Origin: Phycisphaerae bacterium
GTDB taxonomy: Bacteria; Planctomycetota; Phycisphaerae; Tepidisphaerales; Tepidisphaeraceae
Direction of reading: 5' to 3'
DNA: 64,000 nucleotides
Assembly: GCA_025924315.1 (NCBI GenBank)
Contig: JAICIO010000003.1
Location: 62,001-126,000, forward strand
Part shown: in pieces, positions 16,475 to 27,322 of the stretch
Layout of the letters: every line of letters begins with the position of its first letter
Numbering within the stretch: position 1 is the stretch's first letter
Notes under the pieces: generated by a model
What the model was told of the DNA's origin: nothing
The model's database searches: none
What the model saw: the letters and a program-made list of their open reading frames with translations, nothing else
Program-made: the position numbers and the translations under genes

Positions 16475-17887
16475 TTACGCGTTCTGGAAAACCAATGCTT
16501 CGCTCAACCGCGGATCGTGCAGCGGACGGAGCGGCGCTTTGTTCAGGAATCGTAGGTACGTCGCGAACCACAAACCCGCGATGCCGATGAAACACACGAT
16601 TTCGAGAATCGGAATATAAAACCGGCCGTTCAGCTCCGGAGAAATCATCCACCACACGTCGATCCAGTGGAACACAAGAATCCAACATGCCCAGAAAACC
16701 AGCGAGCCCTTCTTTCGCTTTACCCAGCGGGAGAGCAGTCCGGGAAACGGGATCAGGAACTGCCCGAAGAGCAGCGCAAGCGACACCCACGACCACCCGT
16801 TCACATCCTGGAGCCGCGTCGATGCCCCGCGGTGGACGAACCAGCTCGTTTCTTCCGGAATGTTCGAGTACCAGATGAGCATAAACTGGCTGAACGCGAT
16901 GTAGCCCCAGAAGAACGTCCAGGCGAACAGCCATTTGCCCATGTCATGATAGTGCTCGGTGTTCACGCTCGACGTCATGTACCCGAGCCGCTGCAGCAGC
17001 GTGAAGACCAGCACGAGCGAGGCAAATACCGCGAGCATGCACCCCGTGAAGAAGTAGATCCCGAAGATCGTGCTGTACCAGTGCGGATCGAGCGACATGA
17101 TCAGATCGAACGCCGCAAACGTGAGCGTGAAGAAGAACACCAGCGTCAGCGGACCAGAGAGCGTTTGCAGGCGCTCGGTGATCCTGAAATCGTCATTGCG
17201 ATCCTGCAGCACGGACTGTCGCCAGTAATACATCGCCAACCAGCACCAGAACGCGAAGTAGATGATCAGGCGGATCGTGAAGAAAACCGGATTGAGCCAG
17301 ATACGCTTCTTGAGGATGATCTCATCGAGCGGCGGAACGCCATGCGCGCTGGGATGTTCTGTCTTCAGTTCCTGACGGTCAGGAGAATTTGCAACTTGCT
17401 CACCATCCGTGCCCGCCGGCTTTTGCTCGACGAGTCGCTCGGCGCCGGGCTGCGTCGCATTCGCCTGGCTTTCGCCTTCGACGTGAGCCGGAACCGGTTG
17501 CGCCCATCGATAGAGGGCGCCGTTGTTCAGGAAGAGCGACACGACGATCGGCGCGGCCAGGGCGGCGAGGATCGGCATGGTTGCGCCCATCGCTTCGGCG
17601 GCGCGTCGCGTGCTCACGCTCCAGCCGGCGCGGGTCAGGTGCTGCATCAGCACGAATGCGATTCCGCCCAGCGCAATGCTGAGGAAGAACGCGTAGCTGA
17701 CGAGATACGCGAAGAAGAACCGGCGAAACGTGTGGTCTTCGAAAAAGCCGAGCAACAGCGCCGCGAGAATGCCGACGATGCCGGCGATCTTCGCGATGTT
17801 GTAGACCGGCCATGCGGCCTGACCCAGCTCGATGCGTTCATCGGCCGAGGTAGCGTGTGAATGTTCCGTGTGCTCTGACACCAACAA
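16475..17887 (-). CDS. actF: alternative complex III membrane subunit ActF (quinol:cytochrome c oxidoreductase)
   Basis: 470 residues with about ten hydrophobic helices. A long hydrophilic stretch between the third and fourth helices (about 140-190, charged with Pro/Ala/Glu) is typical of planctomycete versions. The ending RFLNKAPLRPLHDPRL matches ActF-type proteins. ActF is a NrfD-like subunit packing against ActC in the quinol-oxidising membrane domain. It follows actE, separated by a GTAG-type REP pair, and precedes the oxidase genes. Confidence 0.88.
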   Translation of the reverse strand: MLVSEHTEHSHATSADERIELGQAAWPVYNIAKIAGIVGILAALLLGFFEDHTFRRFFFAYLVSYAFFLSIALGGIAFVLMQHLTRAGWSVSTRRAAEAMGATMPILAALAAPIVVSLFLNNGALYRWAQPVPAHVEGESQANATQPGAERLVEQKPAGTDGEQVANSPDRQELKTEHPSAHGVPPLDEIILKKRIWLNPVFFTIRLIIYFAFWCWLAMYYWRQSVLQDRNDDFRITERLQTLSGPLTLVFFFTLTFAAFDLIMSLDPHWYSTIFGIYFFTGCMLAVFASLVLVFTLLQRLGYMTSSVNTEHYHDMGKWLFAWTFFWGYIAFSQFMLIWYSNIPEETSWFVHRGASTRLQDVNGWSWVSLALLFGQFLIPFPGLLSRWVKRKKGSLVFWACWILVFHWIDVWWMISPELNGRFYIPILEIVCFIGIAGLWFATYLRFLNKAPLRPLHDPRLSEALVFQNA

Positions 17888-17894
17888 TTCCTTC

Positions 17895-17951
17895 TTGTAG
17901 GGTGTGCTTCAGCACACCGGGTCGGATGGTGTGCTGAAGCACACCCTACAA
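17895..17951. repeat. GTAG-type REP pair, GGTGTGC stem subfamily
   Basis: A near-perfect inverted repeat from TTGTAG to CTACAA. Each arm is GTAG followed by GGTGTGC-TTCA-GCACACC. Relative to the copies at 40787 and 61135, the GTAG foot and TTCA loop are the same but the stem differs on both sides in a compensating way. It lies between actE and actF. Confidence 0.88.
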
Positions 17952-17964
17952 AAACTCCGATCGC

Positions 17965-18702
17965 TCACTGCTGCTGCTTCAACGTCTGCAACTTCTCCGC
18001 GGGCACCGCGCTCGACGGCGCGTCCTGGCTCAACTGGAGTGCGCGGATGTACGAAACAATCGCCCAACGATCCGGCACTGGAATCTGCGAGCCGTAGCCG
18101 GGCATGTTGCGGATGCCGTTCGTGATCGTGTTGAAAATGTGCCCGTCCGGCCGGCCCATCACGATGTCGCTGTGAAGCGAAGCGGCAGGCACCCACTTGG
18201 GTTCCTGCAACTCGGTCGCGCGCTCGTTCACCATGCCATGACCGGAGCCATCCATGCCGTGGCACGGCGAGCAGAAAATCGCGAAGCGCTGCTGTCCGCG
18301 GGCGATGAGGCGATCATCGACCGTCACTTCTTTGGGGAAACCTTTGAAGAAGGTGACCTGCGGTTTTCCGCCGACCATCGTCGTGCTGAACCCGCGATAG
18401 TAATGATCGTCTTCGTTGAGTTGCCCGCGAGCGACAGTGCCGGGGATCGGGGGCCGATCGGCGCGACCATCCGCGAAGATGGGGCTCGTCTGCTGCTCTT
18501 TGTAGCGCGGCTGGTTGCCCATGTCCTGCATGATCTGAATGCGCGGATAAGCCGAGGTCTGCACGCGACGTCGCGCCGCGACCACCAGCGGAAGCCAGCT
18601 CACCACGACCGCGATGAGGAAGATCGCGACGAGCCAGAACGGCGGCCGACGCAGCCTCAGCTCGCGGAGGGGATTTTCAAATTGATTCGATTCTTGTGAC
18701 AT
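17965..18702 (-). CDS. actE: alternative complex III monohaem cytochrome c subunit ActE
   Basis: 245 residues from the ATG at 18702; the frame extends upstream only through a repeat. One N-terminal membrane helix (about 21-43) anchors a periplasmic cytochrome c domain. The haem site is CSPCH (144-148), and the likely axial methionine is in NGIRNMPGYG. It accepts electrons from the ActB iron-sulfur/ActA haem chain and passes them to the terminal oxidase. Gene order and size match ActE. Confidence 0.93.
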   Translation of the reverse strand: MSQESNQFENPLRELRLRRPPFWLVAIFLIAVVVSWLPLVVAARRRVQTSAYPRIQIMQDMGNQPRYKEQQTSPIFADGRADRPPIPGTVARGQLNEDDHYYRGFSTTMVGGKPQVTFFKGFPKEVTVDDRLIARGQQRFAIFCSPCHGMDGSGHGMVNERATELQEPKWVPAASLHSDIVMGRPDGHIFNTITNGIRNMPGYGSQIPVPDRWAIVSYIRALQLSQDAPSSAVPAEKLQTLKQQQ

Positions 18703-18710
18703 AATCTGTT

Positions 18711-18734
18711 GCGAGGGCAAGATGCCCTCGCCAC
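18711..18734. repeat. single arm of the GTGGCGAGGGC repeat
   Basis: GCGAGGGC-AAGAT-GCCCTCGC followed by CAC is the complement of the left arm at 10753. It sits between the actD stop and the actE start, so the messenger would carry a hairpin there. Confidence 0.7.
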
Positions 18735-18741
18735 GTTTCAT

Positions 18742-19317
18742 CTAGTCTTCCACCTGCTCGATCGCGAGCGGGTTCAGCGATCGCAGGAGATTTTCAGTCT
18801 CGACTTCGTCAAACTTCGGATCCGTCGCGTCGATCACGACGAAGAAACGGTCGTTGGTGACACGGCGGAAACGATCGCTCTTGAACAGCGGGTTGTAGAG
18901 CATGGGCAGCTTGTTCAGGAAAAGCATGCCGAAGACCGCTGTCAGCGACGCGATCAGAACCGTCGCTTCGAACATGATGGGGATGAACGCCGGCAGGCTG
19001 AACAGCGGCTTTCCGCTGACCATATAGCCGTAGTCGTACGCATTCATCCACCATTCCATGAGCAGCGCGCCGCCGAGGCCGGCCAGCCCGCCGGCCAACA
19101 CGAGCCAAGGCAGAATCGTCGGGCGGATGCCCATCGCTTCGTCCATGCCGTGAATTGGGAACGGGCTGTGCACGTCCCAGCGCGTGTAACCCGCGTCGCG
19201 CACCACTTCCGCAGCGGACATGACCGTATTCACGTCGTCAAATTCCGCGAGATAACCCGCAAGCTCCGGCGGAAAGTCGTCGGTTCGGACTGGAGTATCG
19301 AGGGTTTGCGTCGTCAT
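18742..19317 (-). CDS. actD: alternative complex III subunit ActD (DUF3341)
   Basis: 191 residues from the ATG at 19317, preceded by GGGGA; a TTG at 19335 is in frame but lacks such a site. It overlaps no coding sequence beyond its junction with the actC stop. The N-terminal soluble part contains AAEVVRDAGYTRWDVHSPFPIHGMDEAMG, shown here only as a block at about 41-68, typical of DUF3341. Two membrane helices follow (about 73-95 and 115-140), then a cytoplasmic domain with DRFFVVIDATDPKFD. ActD is a peripheral two-helix subunit of ACIII. Confidence 0.92.
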   Translation of the reverse strand: MTTQTLDTPVRTDDFPPELAGYLAEFDDVNTVMSAAEVVRDAGYTRWDVHSPFPIHGMDEAMGIRPTILPWLVLAGGLAGLGGALLMEWWMNAYDYGYMVSGKPLFSLPAFIPIMFEATVLIASLTAVFGMLFLNKLPMLYNPLFKSDRFRRVTNDRFFVVIDATDPKFDEVETENLLRSLNPLAIEQVED

Positions 19318-19319
19318 GA

Positions 19320-20855
<1,536 letters not shown>

Positions 20856-20857
20856 CG

Positions 20858-23800
20858 TTATGCGTGCTCCGACTCAGCGGGTTTGCCTTCCGCGGCTTCG
20901 AGCGTTTCATTCGGGTTACGAATCTTCGCCAGGTGCATGCTGCGCGGACGCGTGTCGAGCTCTTCAAGCACGCTGTACGCCCGCGGATTCCTGTGCAACT
21001 CGGTGACTGCGGACTTGTCGTCGTTCAAGTTGCCGAACGTGATTGCCTGCGTCGGACACGCCTGCTGGCACGCGGTCAGCACTTCGCCGTCGTTGAGGAT
21101 TTCGCTGTCGCGATTGCCGTTGAGGTGATCGTTCCGGGCGGCGATCTTCGCGCGGCTGAGGCGCTGCACACAGTAGGTGCACTTCTCCATCACGCCGCGC
21201 ATGCGAACGGTGACGTCCGGATTGAACACCATCTGCTTGAGCGGATCGATCGAATCGCGCGGCTGCGTGTCGGGAAGGTTCAGCCATGGCGCCGGGAACC
21301 GCCCGCCGCGCGGATCGAGACTCTGCCAGTCGAAGTAATTGAACCGTCGAACTTTGTATGGGCAATTGTTCGAGCAGTAGCGCGTGCCGACGCAACGGTT
21401 GTAAACCATTGCGTTGATGCCTTCGGTGTCGTGCATCGTCGCGCCGACCGGGCACACCTGTTCGCAAGGCGCATTTTCGCAGTGCACGCACATCATCGGC
21501 TGGAATGCCACTTCCGGATTCGGATCCGTTTCCGAGCCTTTGAAGTAACGATCGATGCGGATCCAGTGCATTTCGCGGTTGTTGCCGGCTTCGATCTTGC
21601 CGACGACCGGGATGTTGTTTTCCGACTGGCACGCGATGACGCACGCCTGGCAACCGATGCAGGCGGTCATGTCGATCGCCATGCCCCACGCGTGCGGCGT
21701 GTTGAACACCGCGGGCGCGCCTTCGTGCGCGGGCGGCGGCCACTCGTGGTTGATCGGCGGTTGGAACAGCTGCAGGCGGAGATTTCCTTCGCGCGGCGGA
21801 TGGACCGAGCGCGGATTCTTCTTGTACTGCTCGAACGATGCCTCGTGGAGGATGATGCCGGATTCGTGCTTTTCACCGATGCGCTTTTCGCGACCGTGAA
21901 AGCCCTGCTCGTCGATAATGTGATGATCCTGCGTGGAGACGAGTTGATAGCTTCCGCCGGCTTTCTTGACCTCCGCGGGCGCGACGTCCATTCCCGCGGT
22001 CGTGCGGAGCAGGTAAGTATTGAAGCCGAGTCCGCTGCCGATCTTGCCCGCCTCGCCGCGGCCGTAACCGAGCGGCAGGCCGATCACGCCCACGGGCTGA
22101 CCGGGCATGATGTACGCGGGAAGCGAAAGGCTTCGACCGTTCGAGTCGACGTGCAGCATATCGCCGTGCGCGACGCCGAGCTTTTCAGCATCCTCTCTGC
22201 TGATCATCGCGGCGTTGTCCCAGACGAGTCGCGTCATGGGATCGGGCATTTCCTGAAGCCACGCATTGGGCGTAAACCGGCCGTCATACACGCTCGCATC
22301 CTGCACGAAGCAGAGCTCGAACGCGGCGTTCGTCGCGACATCCTTCGGCGCCGCGACGGTCTTAATCGCGGGCGTAACCGCCGCGGTCGCGCTTCCTTCG
22401 AGAATGCCGTCGTGCAGAACGCGACGATACGCCTTCTCGTTGTTGTTCGCCCCGAGCATCGCGCCAATCGTCTCGCGAACGATTTGCTGGCCCGCGACAA
22501 CCTTTTCGCCGATCAGCATCGCGAGCAGTTCAGTCGGCGTGACGCCACCGAAGAGCGGTTCGATCAGCGGCTGCTGCACGCTGACAGTTCCGTCGTACGC
22601 GCGAGCGTCGCCCCACGATTCGAGGTAATGCGCCTTCGGGACATTCCACAGGCACGCGACCGACGTTTCGTTGCGATAAAGGCTCAGGTGAATTGTGTGC
22701 GGGATCTGCGCCAGGTTCTTGGCGAAGTCGAGATCTGCGGGCGCGTCGTAGGCGGGGTTTCCGCCAAGGATCAGCAGCGTCTGCACCGCGAACTGCTGCT
22801 GGAGATCTGCTCCGAGCTGCTTAATCGCGTCCGCATGGGTCGGGCGATTCGCATCTTCAACCGGACGCAGAACGATCGTATTGCCGATCGAGCCGAGTTG
22901 CGCGTTGATCGCAAAAGCGACGGCCTGCACGTCCGCGGGCAGATGGCAGCCCGCGGTGACAACTGCGTTCTTTCCCGCGGCTTTCAGATCGGCGGCCGCG
23001 GCATCGATGAACTTGGTTTCTTCCGGGGTGAGATCCGCGACTGCGCCGAATCCCGAAACTCCCAGGCGTTGCGCGAGCGCGGAAACAAGTTTCCCCGCGC
23101 GGCTTGGCCGCATCGGCAGTCGCTCGTCCGCGATCGCGCCGGTGTTGCTGAAGCGCGTCTCCGCGACGTACACGCGGCTCATCGTGCCCTGGTCGGCGCT
23201 CTTGCGGCGCTTCACCCAGTCGTTCGCGTAGCGCGTGTGCGCCGGATGCGAATCGATGAAGTCGCTGTCGAGCGAGAAGATCACATCCGCCTTGTCGAGC
23301 TGAAGCTGCGAGCGCAGCGGCTGGCCAAACGCCATTTGCGTCGCGACGCGCTCGTTGTCGCTCGAGATCGGCTCGTATTCGTACCACTTGGCCTTGGGGA
23401 ATTTCTTGAGGAAGGCCGTCTTCATCCGCGCGAAGCTCGGGCTGCTCGTCGCTTCAGTGAGCACGGCAATCGCGCCGCCGTCGCCGGTGAACATCTCTTT
23501 CGTCGCGGCGAGGAAGCCGTCGAAGTTCGCCTCGGCATAGCGCACACCCGCGCGCTGCATCACGCCGCGGGCGCGTTCGGGGTCGTACAGTTCGAGCACG
23601 CTCGCCTGTGCATATCGATCGGCCGAGCCGTAACGATCCGTCACCTTCGAGAACGGATGAGTGGGATTGCCTTCGACCTTGATCGGCCGGCCATCGTAGC
23701 TCTTGACGAGCAATCCGCTGGCGACGCCGTTCAACTCCATCACCGTCGCGTAGTTTTCCGGGATGCCGGGAATCTTGCCTTCGACGTTGCTCGTCTGTGG

Positions 23801-24040
23801 GACGATATTTTCCTTTGGCCAGCGCCGGCAGCCCGTGAGCCCGATGCCCGCCAGCGCCAGCGACGCGCCCATCAGCTTCATGAACGAGCGACGGGACGTA
23901 TTGAGCAATTCGTCCGGGTCGTAGCCGGGGAATTCCTTGGCGATCTGCTCGCGCATCTCGGGCGATTGCGCGAGGTGTTCGAGGCTGCGCCAATACTTTT
24001 GGCCGGAAACGTGATGTTCTACCTGTGACACGTTGAGCAA
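20858..24040 (-). CDS. actB: alternative complex III iron-sulfur/molybdopterin-oxidoreductase-like subunit ActB
   Basis: 1060 residues from a TTG at 24040; a GTG at 24031 is an equally plausible start, and either one overlaps actA. A Tat signal is present: [11 protein letters not shown] (twin Arg at 50-51), followed by a hydrophobic stretch ending LTGC. The central part (about 80-740) is the molybdopterin-oxidoreductase-like domain, which in known ACIII holds no molybdenum cofactor. The C-terminal part (roughly 780-1020) is ferredoxin-like with four cysteine clusters: [41 protein letters not shown] and CTYCVQRL...CQQACP. It should carry electrons from quinol toward the haem subunits on the outer face. 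Confidence 0.96.
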   Translation of the reverse strand: MLNVSQVEHHVSGQKYWRSLEHLAQSPEMREQIAKEFPGYDPDELLNTSRRSFMKLMGASLALAGIGLTGCRRWPKENIVPQTSNVEGKIPGIPENYATVMELNGVASGLLVKSYDGRPIKVEGNPTHPFSKVTDRYGSADRYAQASVLELYDPERARGVMQRAGVRYAEANFDGFLAATKEMFTGDGGAIAVLTEATSSPSFARMKTAFLKKFPKAKWYEYEPISSDNERVATQMAFGQPLRSQLQLDKADVIFSLDSDFIDSHPAHTRYANDWVKRRKSADQGTMSRVYVAETRFSNTGAIADERLPMRPSRAGKLVSALAQRLGVSGFGAVADLTPEETKFIDAAAADLKAAGKNAVVTAGCHLPADVQAVAFAINAQLGSIGNTIVLRPVEDANRPTHADAIKQLGADLQQQFAVQTLLILGGNPAYDAPADLDFAKNLAQIPHTIHLSLYRNETSVACLWNVPKAHYLESWGDARAYDGTVSVQQPLIEPLFGGVTPTELLAMLIGEKVVAGQQIVRETIGAMLGANNNEKAYRRVLHDGILEGSATAAVTPAIKTVAAPKDVATNAAFELCFVQDASVYDGRFTPNAWLQEMPDPMTRLVWDNAAMISREDAEKLGVAHGDMLHVDSNGRSLSLPAYIMPGQPVGVIGLPLGYGRGEAGKIGSGLGFNTYLLRTTAGMDVAPAEVKKAGGSYQLVSTQDHHIIDEQGFHGREKRIGEKHESGIILHEASFEQYKKNPRSVHPPREGNLRLQLFQPPINHEWPPPAHEGAPAVFNTPHAWGMAIDMTACIGCQACVIACQSENNIPVVGKIEAGNNREMHWIRIDRYFKGSETDPNPEVAFQPMMCVHCENAPCEQVCPVGATMHDTEGINAMVYNRCVGTRYCSNNCPYKVRRFNYFDWQSLDPRGGRFPAPWLNLPDTQPRDSIDPLKQMVFNPDVTVRMRGVMEKCTYCVQRLSRAKIAARNDHLNGNRDSEILNDGEVLTACQQACPTQAITFGNLNDDKSAVTELHRNPRAYSVLEELDTRPRSMHLAKIRNPNETLEAAEGKPAESEHA

Positions 24041-24720
24041 CTCGTCATGTAAGTTTTGTCGCGCGTGTGATACAGCTGCTTCAGCTCGTTGCCCACACGC
24101 AGTTGGGCTGCCATCGCCGTCTCGTCCGGCTTGGGCTCGGGCTTGTACGCCATGTTCGTAATTTCAGAGATCGGGCGGAGGTTCTTTTCAGGATTGCGGT
24201 GACACTCGAGACACCAGCCCATGCTGAGCGGCATCGCCTGCTGCACGACGTCCATCTGATCGATGCGGCCGTGGCAGCTGGCGCATCCCACTCCGCGGTT
24301 CACGTGGGCGCTGTGATTGAAGTAGACGTAATCCGGCAGGTCGTGGACGCGCACCCATTCGACCGGTTTGCCCGTCGCCCAGCTTTCACGGAGGCGGATG
24401 AGGTTCGGGCTGTCGGTCTTGATGCTGGAGTGGCAGTTCATGCAGGTCTGCGTCGCGGGGAGCGTCGCGTGCGGACCTTTTTCCACGCCGATGTGGCAGT
24501 AGCGGCAATCGATGCCGAGCTTGCCCGCGTGTAGCGCGTGGCTGTACGCAACCGGTTGTTCCGGTTGATAGCCAACGTACAACGTGCGGGGGGAAGCGCC
24601 GAAGCCAAACAGCACCGGCACATACAGCGCGCCGCCGGCGCCGCCGACGACCAGCACCAACAACAGATAGTTCGCCCAGCGGGGGAACACGAACTTTGTG
24701 GAAGGACCTTCAGCGACCAT
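24019..24720 (-). CDS. actA: alternative complex III pentahaem cytochrome c subunit ActA
   Basis: 233 residues. One N-terminal helix (about 17-40) anchors a periplasmic domain with five CxxCH haem sites: CRYCH at 72, CMNCH at 93, CASCH at 146, CLECH at 170 and CSTCH at 228. Five haems and this size match ActA. Distal histidines are present, for example in FNHSAHV. It is the first gene of the operon and overlaps actB by up to 22 bases. Confidence 0.96.
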   Translation of the reverse strand: MVAEGPSTKFVFPRWANYLLLVLVVGGAGGALYVPVLFGFGASPRTLYVGYQPEQPVAYSHALHAGKLGIDCRYCHIGVEKGPHATLPATQTCMNCHSSIKTDSPNLIRLRESWATGKPVEWVRVHDLPDYVYFNHSAHVNRGVGCASCHGRIDQMDVVQQAMPLSMGWCLECHRNPEKNLRPISEITNMAYKPEPKPDETAMAAQLRVGNELKQLYHTRDKTYMTSCSTCHR

Positions 24721-24817
24721 GAGTCAGGTGTTCGTTCTTAATCAGCGGAACTACGCGGCGGGCTCACATAAGCACGAAGCGAAGCGACCGGCTGCAATTC
24801 CCTTGCGGGGAGCGGCC

Positions 24818-24846
24818 AATATTTGGATCGAAGGTATTCCCGTCAA
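24818..24846 (-). promoter_or_regulatory. possible promoter of the act-cta operon
   Basis: On the minus strand, TTGACG (24846-24841) and AATATT (24823-24818) are separated by 17 bases, about 100 bases upstream of actA. The first is a five-of-six match to the sigma-70-type -35 box and the second a four-of-six match to the -10 box. No activator site was recognised. Confidence 0.4.
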
Positions 24847-25204
24847 CACTTCTGTGGTGCGGTCTTTTGCCGCACTGGGAATAGAAACCCTTCGTTTCCG
24901 TTGCAGCTCGCTGCTTTTCGTCTGGAGTTGAGCCCCGGAATACGACGTGTCTGTTCGCGTGATTCCTCCGTGTTCCCCGCTTCGTTTCTACAGCTTCAAT
25001 CCGGTCGGACTTCGTCGGCCAGGCTTCCGAGTGCTGGCCGACGCACGCGCCATGCTAACCCTAAACCAAACAGTTATCCGGACGTGTCATCAGACTCTTC
25101 GACAGTTGCACGATGGCGCGTGTGCATGGTTTACTACCGCACGCGCCGTCACGCAATCAACATTCGCGTGGGATCGACACACTTTTTTCACCAGGGAGTC
25201 TCGC
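24847..25204. other. divergent intergenic region without a recognised gene
   Basis: This stretch separates the act operon and the plus-strand lipoprotein gene. I see no convincing coding frame or RNA gene in it. It holds a short GTGCGG-CCGCAC hairpin near 24858-24876, not followed by a T run. GGGAG at 25194-25198 is the ribosome binding site of the next gene. Confidence 0.5.
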
Positions 25205-25594
25205 ATGCGGCTGTCTCGAATGACCGGAACCACGCTTCTTGCTGTTGGCTTGTTGGGCTGCGCGAGCAACAAGAAAGCCGAGGGGCCGCCCGCTCCCGCC
25301 GCGTCGGAATCCCGCATCACCGAGATCCGTCAGAACTACACCCGAAACGATCCGAACGCCCAGATCGGCACCGTGATCGCGGTTGAGAAAGACGCTCAGC
25401 TCGCCGCGGTGGGAAATCTGATGCTGGACAAAATTCGTGAAGACGATGTGATGACCTTCATCGACAGCAACGAGAAACCGATCGCCAACGGCACCGTCGT
25501 CCGCAAAACCGCCGACGCCGCACATGTGAAATACGAACCGATCAAGCCCGATGGCAGAGATCCCGTCGCAGGCGACTTGGCGGTGAAGTTCTGA
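25205..25594 (+). CDS. small lipoprotein of unknown function
   Basis: 129 residues from the ATG at 25205, with GGGAG six bases upstream. The frame is open further 5' but lacks sensible signals there. A lipobox-type signal (TTLLAVGLLGC, Cys at about 18) predicts lipid attachment. The mature part has the phrases IGTVIAVEKDAQLAAVGNL and GTVVRKTADAAHVKYEP, and ends DPVAGDLAVKF. This gives a small beta-rich domain like those seen repeatedly in planctomycete secreted proteins, but I cannot name it. Confidence 0.75.
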   Translation: MRLSRMTGTTLLAVGLLGCASNKKAEGPPAPAASESRITEIRQNYTRNDPNAQIGTVIAVEKDAQLAAVGNLMLDKIREDDVMTFIDSNEKPIANGTVVRKTADAAHVKYEPIKPDGRDPVAGDLAVKF

Positions 25595-25620
25595 GACAGA
25601 CGCATCGCACTTCTATTGTG

Positions 25621-25650
25621 GGGCGATCCCGGCGCACCGGGACGTCGCCC
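25621..25650. repeat. intergenic hairpin (REP-like)
   Basis: GGGCGA-TCCCGG-CGCA-CCGGGA-(CG)TCGCCC folds into a 12-base-pair stem with a small bulge. Related words (GCGAGCGTCGCCCC) follow at about 25673-25686, suggesting the partner arm of a REP-like pair. Confidence 0.5.
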
Positions 25651-25713
25651 GGCGTCCATGGGCAGAAGGCAACGCGAGCGTCGCCCCTTCATCCCTCGGC
25701 GCCCAATCGTTAA

Positions 25714-26298
25714 ATGGAATCGCCCCGCCTCATCCTCGCCAGCCAATCCCCGCGCCGGCGGAGCCTGCTTCAGCAGGCGGGTTTTCAATTTGTCGCCGAA
25801 CCCGCGCATGTTGACGAAGAGACGTATCCTTCAGAATCGCTTCCCTCCGACGTCGCTCTCCTGCTCGCCAAACGAAAGGCCGAAGCGCTCGCGCCGAAAT
25901 ACCCCAAGGACGTCATCCTCGCCGCCGACACCGTGGTCGCCTTCGGCGATTCGATCCTCGGCAAACCGAAAGACGCCGCCGACGCGCGTCGGATGCTCAA
26001 GCTCCTCGCCGGCACGACCCACATCGTCATCACCGGCGTCGCGGTCGTTCTCGCCAACACGAAGTTCGAGCGCGTGAAGCGCGTGATGTCGTCCGTGCGC
26101 ATGCGCTTCCTCACGCCGCACGAAATTGATCGCTACGTCGAGGGCGGCGATTGGGAAGGCAAAGCCGGCGGATATGGAATCCAGGACCACGATCCGTTCG
26201 TCAAACGAATCCACGGCTGTCATACGAACATCGTCGGCCTTCCCATGACCACAACAAAAGTGCTCCTCGCCGCGGCGGGCATCTATCCAAAAGTATGA
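25714..26298 (+). CDS. maf: Maf family nucleoside triphosphate pyrophosphatase
   Basis: 194 residues, normal size. It hydrolyses non-canonical or canonical nucleoside triphosphates to monophosphate and pyrophosphate. The signature [19 protein letters not shown] is at 6-24. The catalytic aspartate lies in ILAADTVV (about 68-75). The block GKAGGYGIQD near 149-158 and the C-terminal NIVGLPMTTT are conserved. Its stop codon overlaps the start of a tandem-word repeat (26296-26377). Confidence 0.95.
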   Translation: MESPRLILASQSPRRRSLLQQAGFQFVAEPAHVDEETYPSESLPSDVALLLAKRKAEALAPKYPKDVILAADTVVAFGDSILGKPKDAADARRMLKLLAGTTHIVITGVAVVLANTKFERVKRVMSSVRMRFLTPHEIDRYVEGGDWEGKAGGYGIQDHDPFVKRIHGCHTNIVGLPMTTTKVLLAAAGIYPKV

Positions 26299-26377
26299 AT
26301 TCAGAATCATGAATTATGAAGGAAAGACGTCGAAGAGATCTCTTTTCATCATTCATCATTCATAATTCATCATTCTC
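26296..26377. repeat. inverted repeat with arms of AATGATG/AATTATG heptamers
   Basis: The left arm on the plus strand reads AATCATG, AATTATG, AAGG after ATGAATTCAG. The right arm read on the minus strand gives AATGATG, AATTATG, AATGATG, AATGATG, AAAA. The element starts in the maf stop codon and ends just before the next start at 26381. Confidence 0.75.
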
Positions 26378-26380
26378 TTC

Positions 26381-26722
26381 ATGGAATACCTCCCCGGAAT
26401 CTTCGCCCTCCTCGTCGCCGTCGCGGGGTGGTTCTACATGTTTTACTCGCGCGCGGCTCATCACCTTGCGACCGTCGAAGGCGAGCGCATCAATCGTCGT
26501 CGAATTCTTCTGCGTCGCGTCGGCGGGCTTTCGATGGTCGCACTTGGGGCCTGCTTCTACGCCGGTTACTATGCCACCGATCGCGAGCACCCCACCCGCG
26601 CGTTCGCGATGTTGTGGTTGATCGTGCTCGTGCTGATGATGGTGATTCTGTTTCTCGGGCTGATCGATTTGCGACTCACACGAAAGCTGCGCGAAGAACA
26701 ACGACGGAAAGAAGGCCGATGA
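26381..26722 (+). CDS. small membrane protein of unknown function
   Basis: 113 residues. Three hydrophobic segments (about 4-22, 48-66 and 75-98) are separated by basic loops (RINRRRILLRR), and the C-terminus is highly charged (RLTRKLREEQRRKEGR). No family is recognised. Its TGA overlaps the ATG of the DUF192 gene (ATGA at 26719-26722), so the two are probably translationally coupled. Confidence 0.7.
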   Translation: MEYLPGIFALLVAVAGWFYMFYSRAAHHLATVEGERINRRRILLRRVGGLSMVALGACFYAGYYATDREHPTRAFAMLWLIVLVLMMVILFLGLIDLRLTRKLREEQRRKEGR

Positions 26723-27246
26723 AATCCCGACCGTTTAGCGGCGGCCCGAAGGGCCGGGCTCTTCTCACGATATTCCTTCTCCTCGGTCCACTCGCCTGCG
26801 ACCACGATGACACTGTGAAATCCACCCTCCCCACCATCACCATGCAGATCGGCCGACAAACCTTCAACCTGGAAGTCGCCGACACCGAACCCGCGCGCGA
26901 AACCGGTCTTATGAACCGCGATTCCATGCCCGCCAATCATGGCATGCTCTTCGTCTTCCAGGACGAGATCCCGCGCGAGTTCTGGATGAAGAACACGCGC
27001 ATCCCGCTCGACATTCTCTTCCTCGATAGCAGCGGAAAAGTCGTATCGAGCAAATCAATGAAGCCGTACGACCTGAACACAACCGCGAGCGACGCCGCCG
27101 CCAAATATGCGATCGAGCTCAATAGCGGCGCCGCGCAAAGCTCGGGCGTAGCGGTTGGCGATCAGCTCAACATTCCCCTGCCTGCCCTTTCACGGACCGA
27201 TAACAACGCGAGTACTTCGCAACCTTTCAGCGCGCCGGCGAAATGA
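26719..27246 (+). CDS. DUF192 family lipoprotein
   Basis: 175 residues from the ATG at 26719, with GAAGG just upstream. The N-terminus ends in a lipobox (LLLGPLAC). The DUF192 domain covers about 40-150, with the recognisable blocks VADTEPARETGLMNR and MLFVFQDE, then FWMKNTRIPLDILFLDSSGKVV as the conserved core (about 88-109). The family is small, secreted and of unclear function. It is coupled to the membrane protein gene upstream. Confidence 0.9.
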   Translation: MKSRPFSGGPKGRALLTIFLLLGPLACDHDDTVKSTLPTITMQIGRQTFNLEVADTEPARETGLMNRDSMPANHGMLFVFQDEIPREFWMKNTRIPLDILFLDSSGKVVSSKSMKPYDLNTTASDAAAKYAIELNSGAAQSSGVAVGDQLNIPLPALSRTDNNASTSQPFSAPAK

Positions 27247-27322
27247 CGCGTGCGCCGCGGGCGGCTCCGTTACCGGCGATAAAGTCCGTCTCCCCCTGCG
27301 TCGAAGTTACGGGAGAGACGCC

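Noticed and set aside
24858-24876. GTGCGG/CCGCAC hairpin as a terminator
   Set aside because: The stem is only six pairs and no T run follows on either strand.
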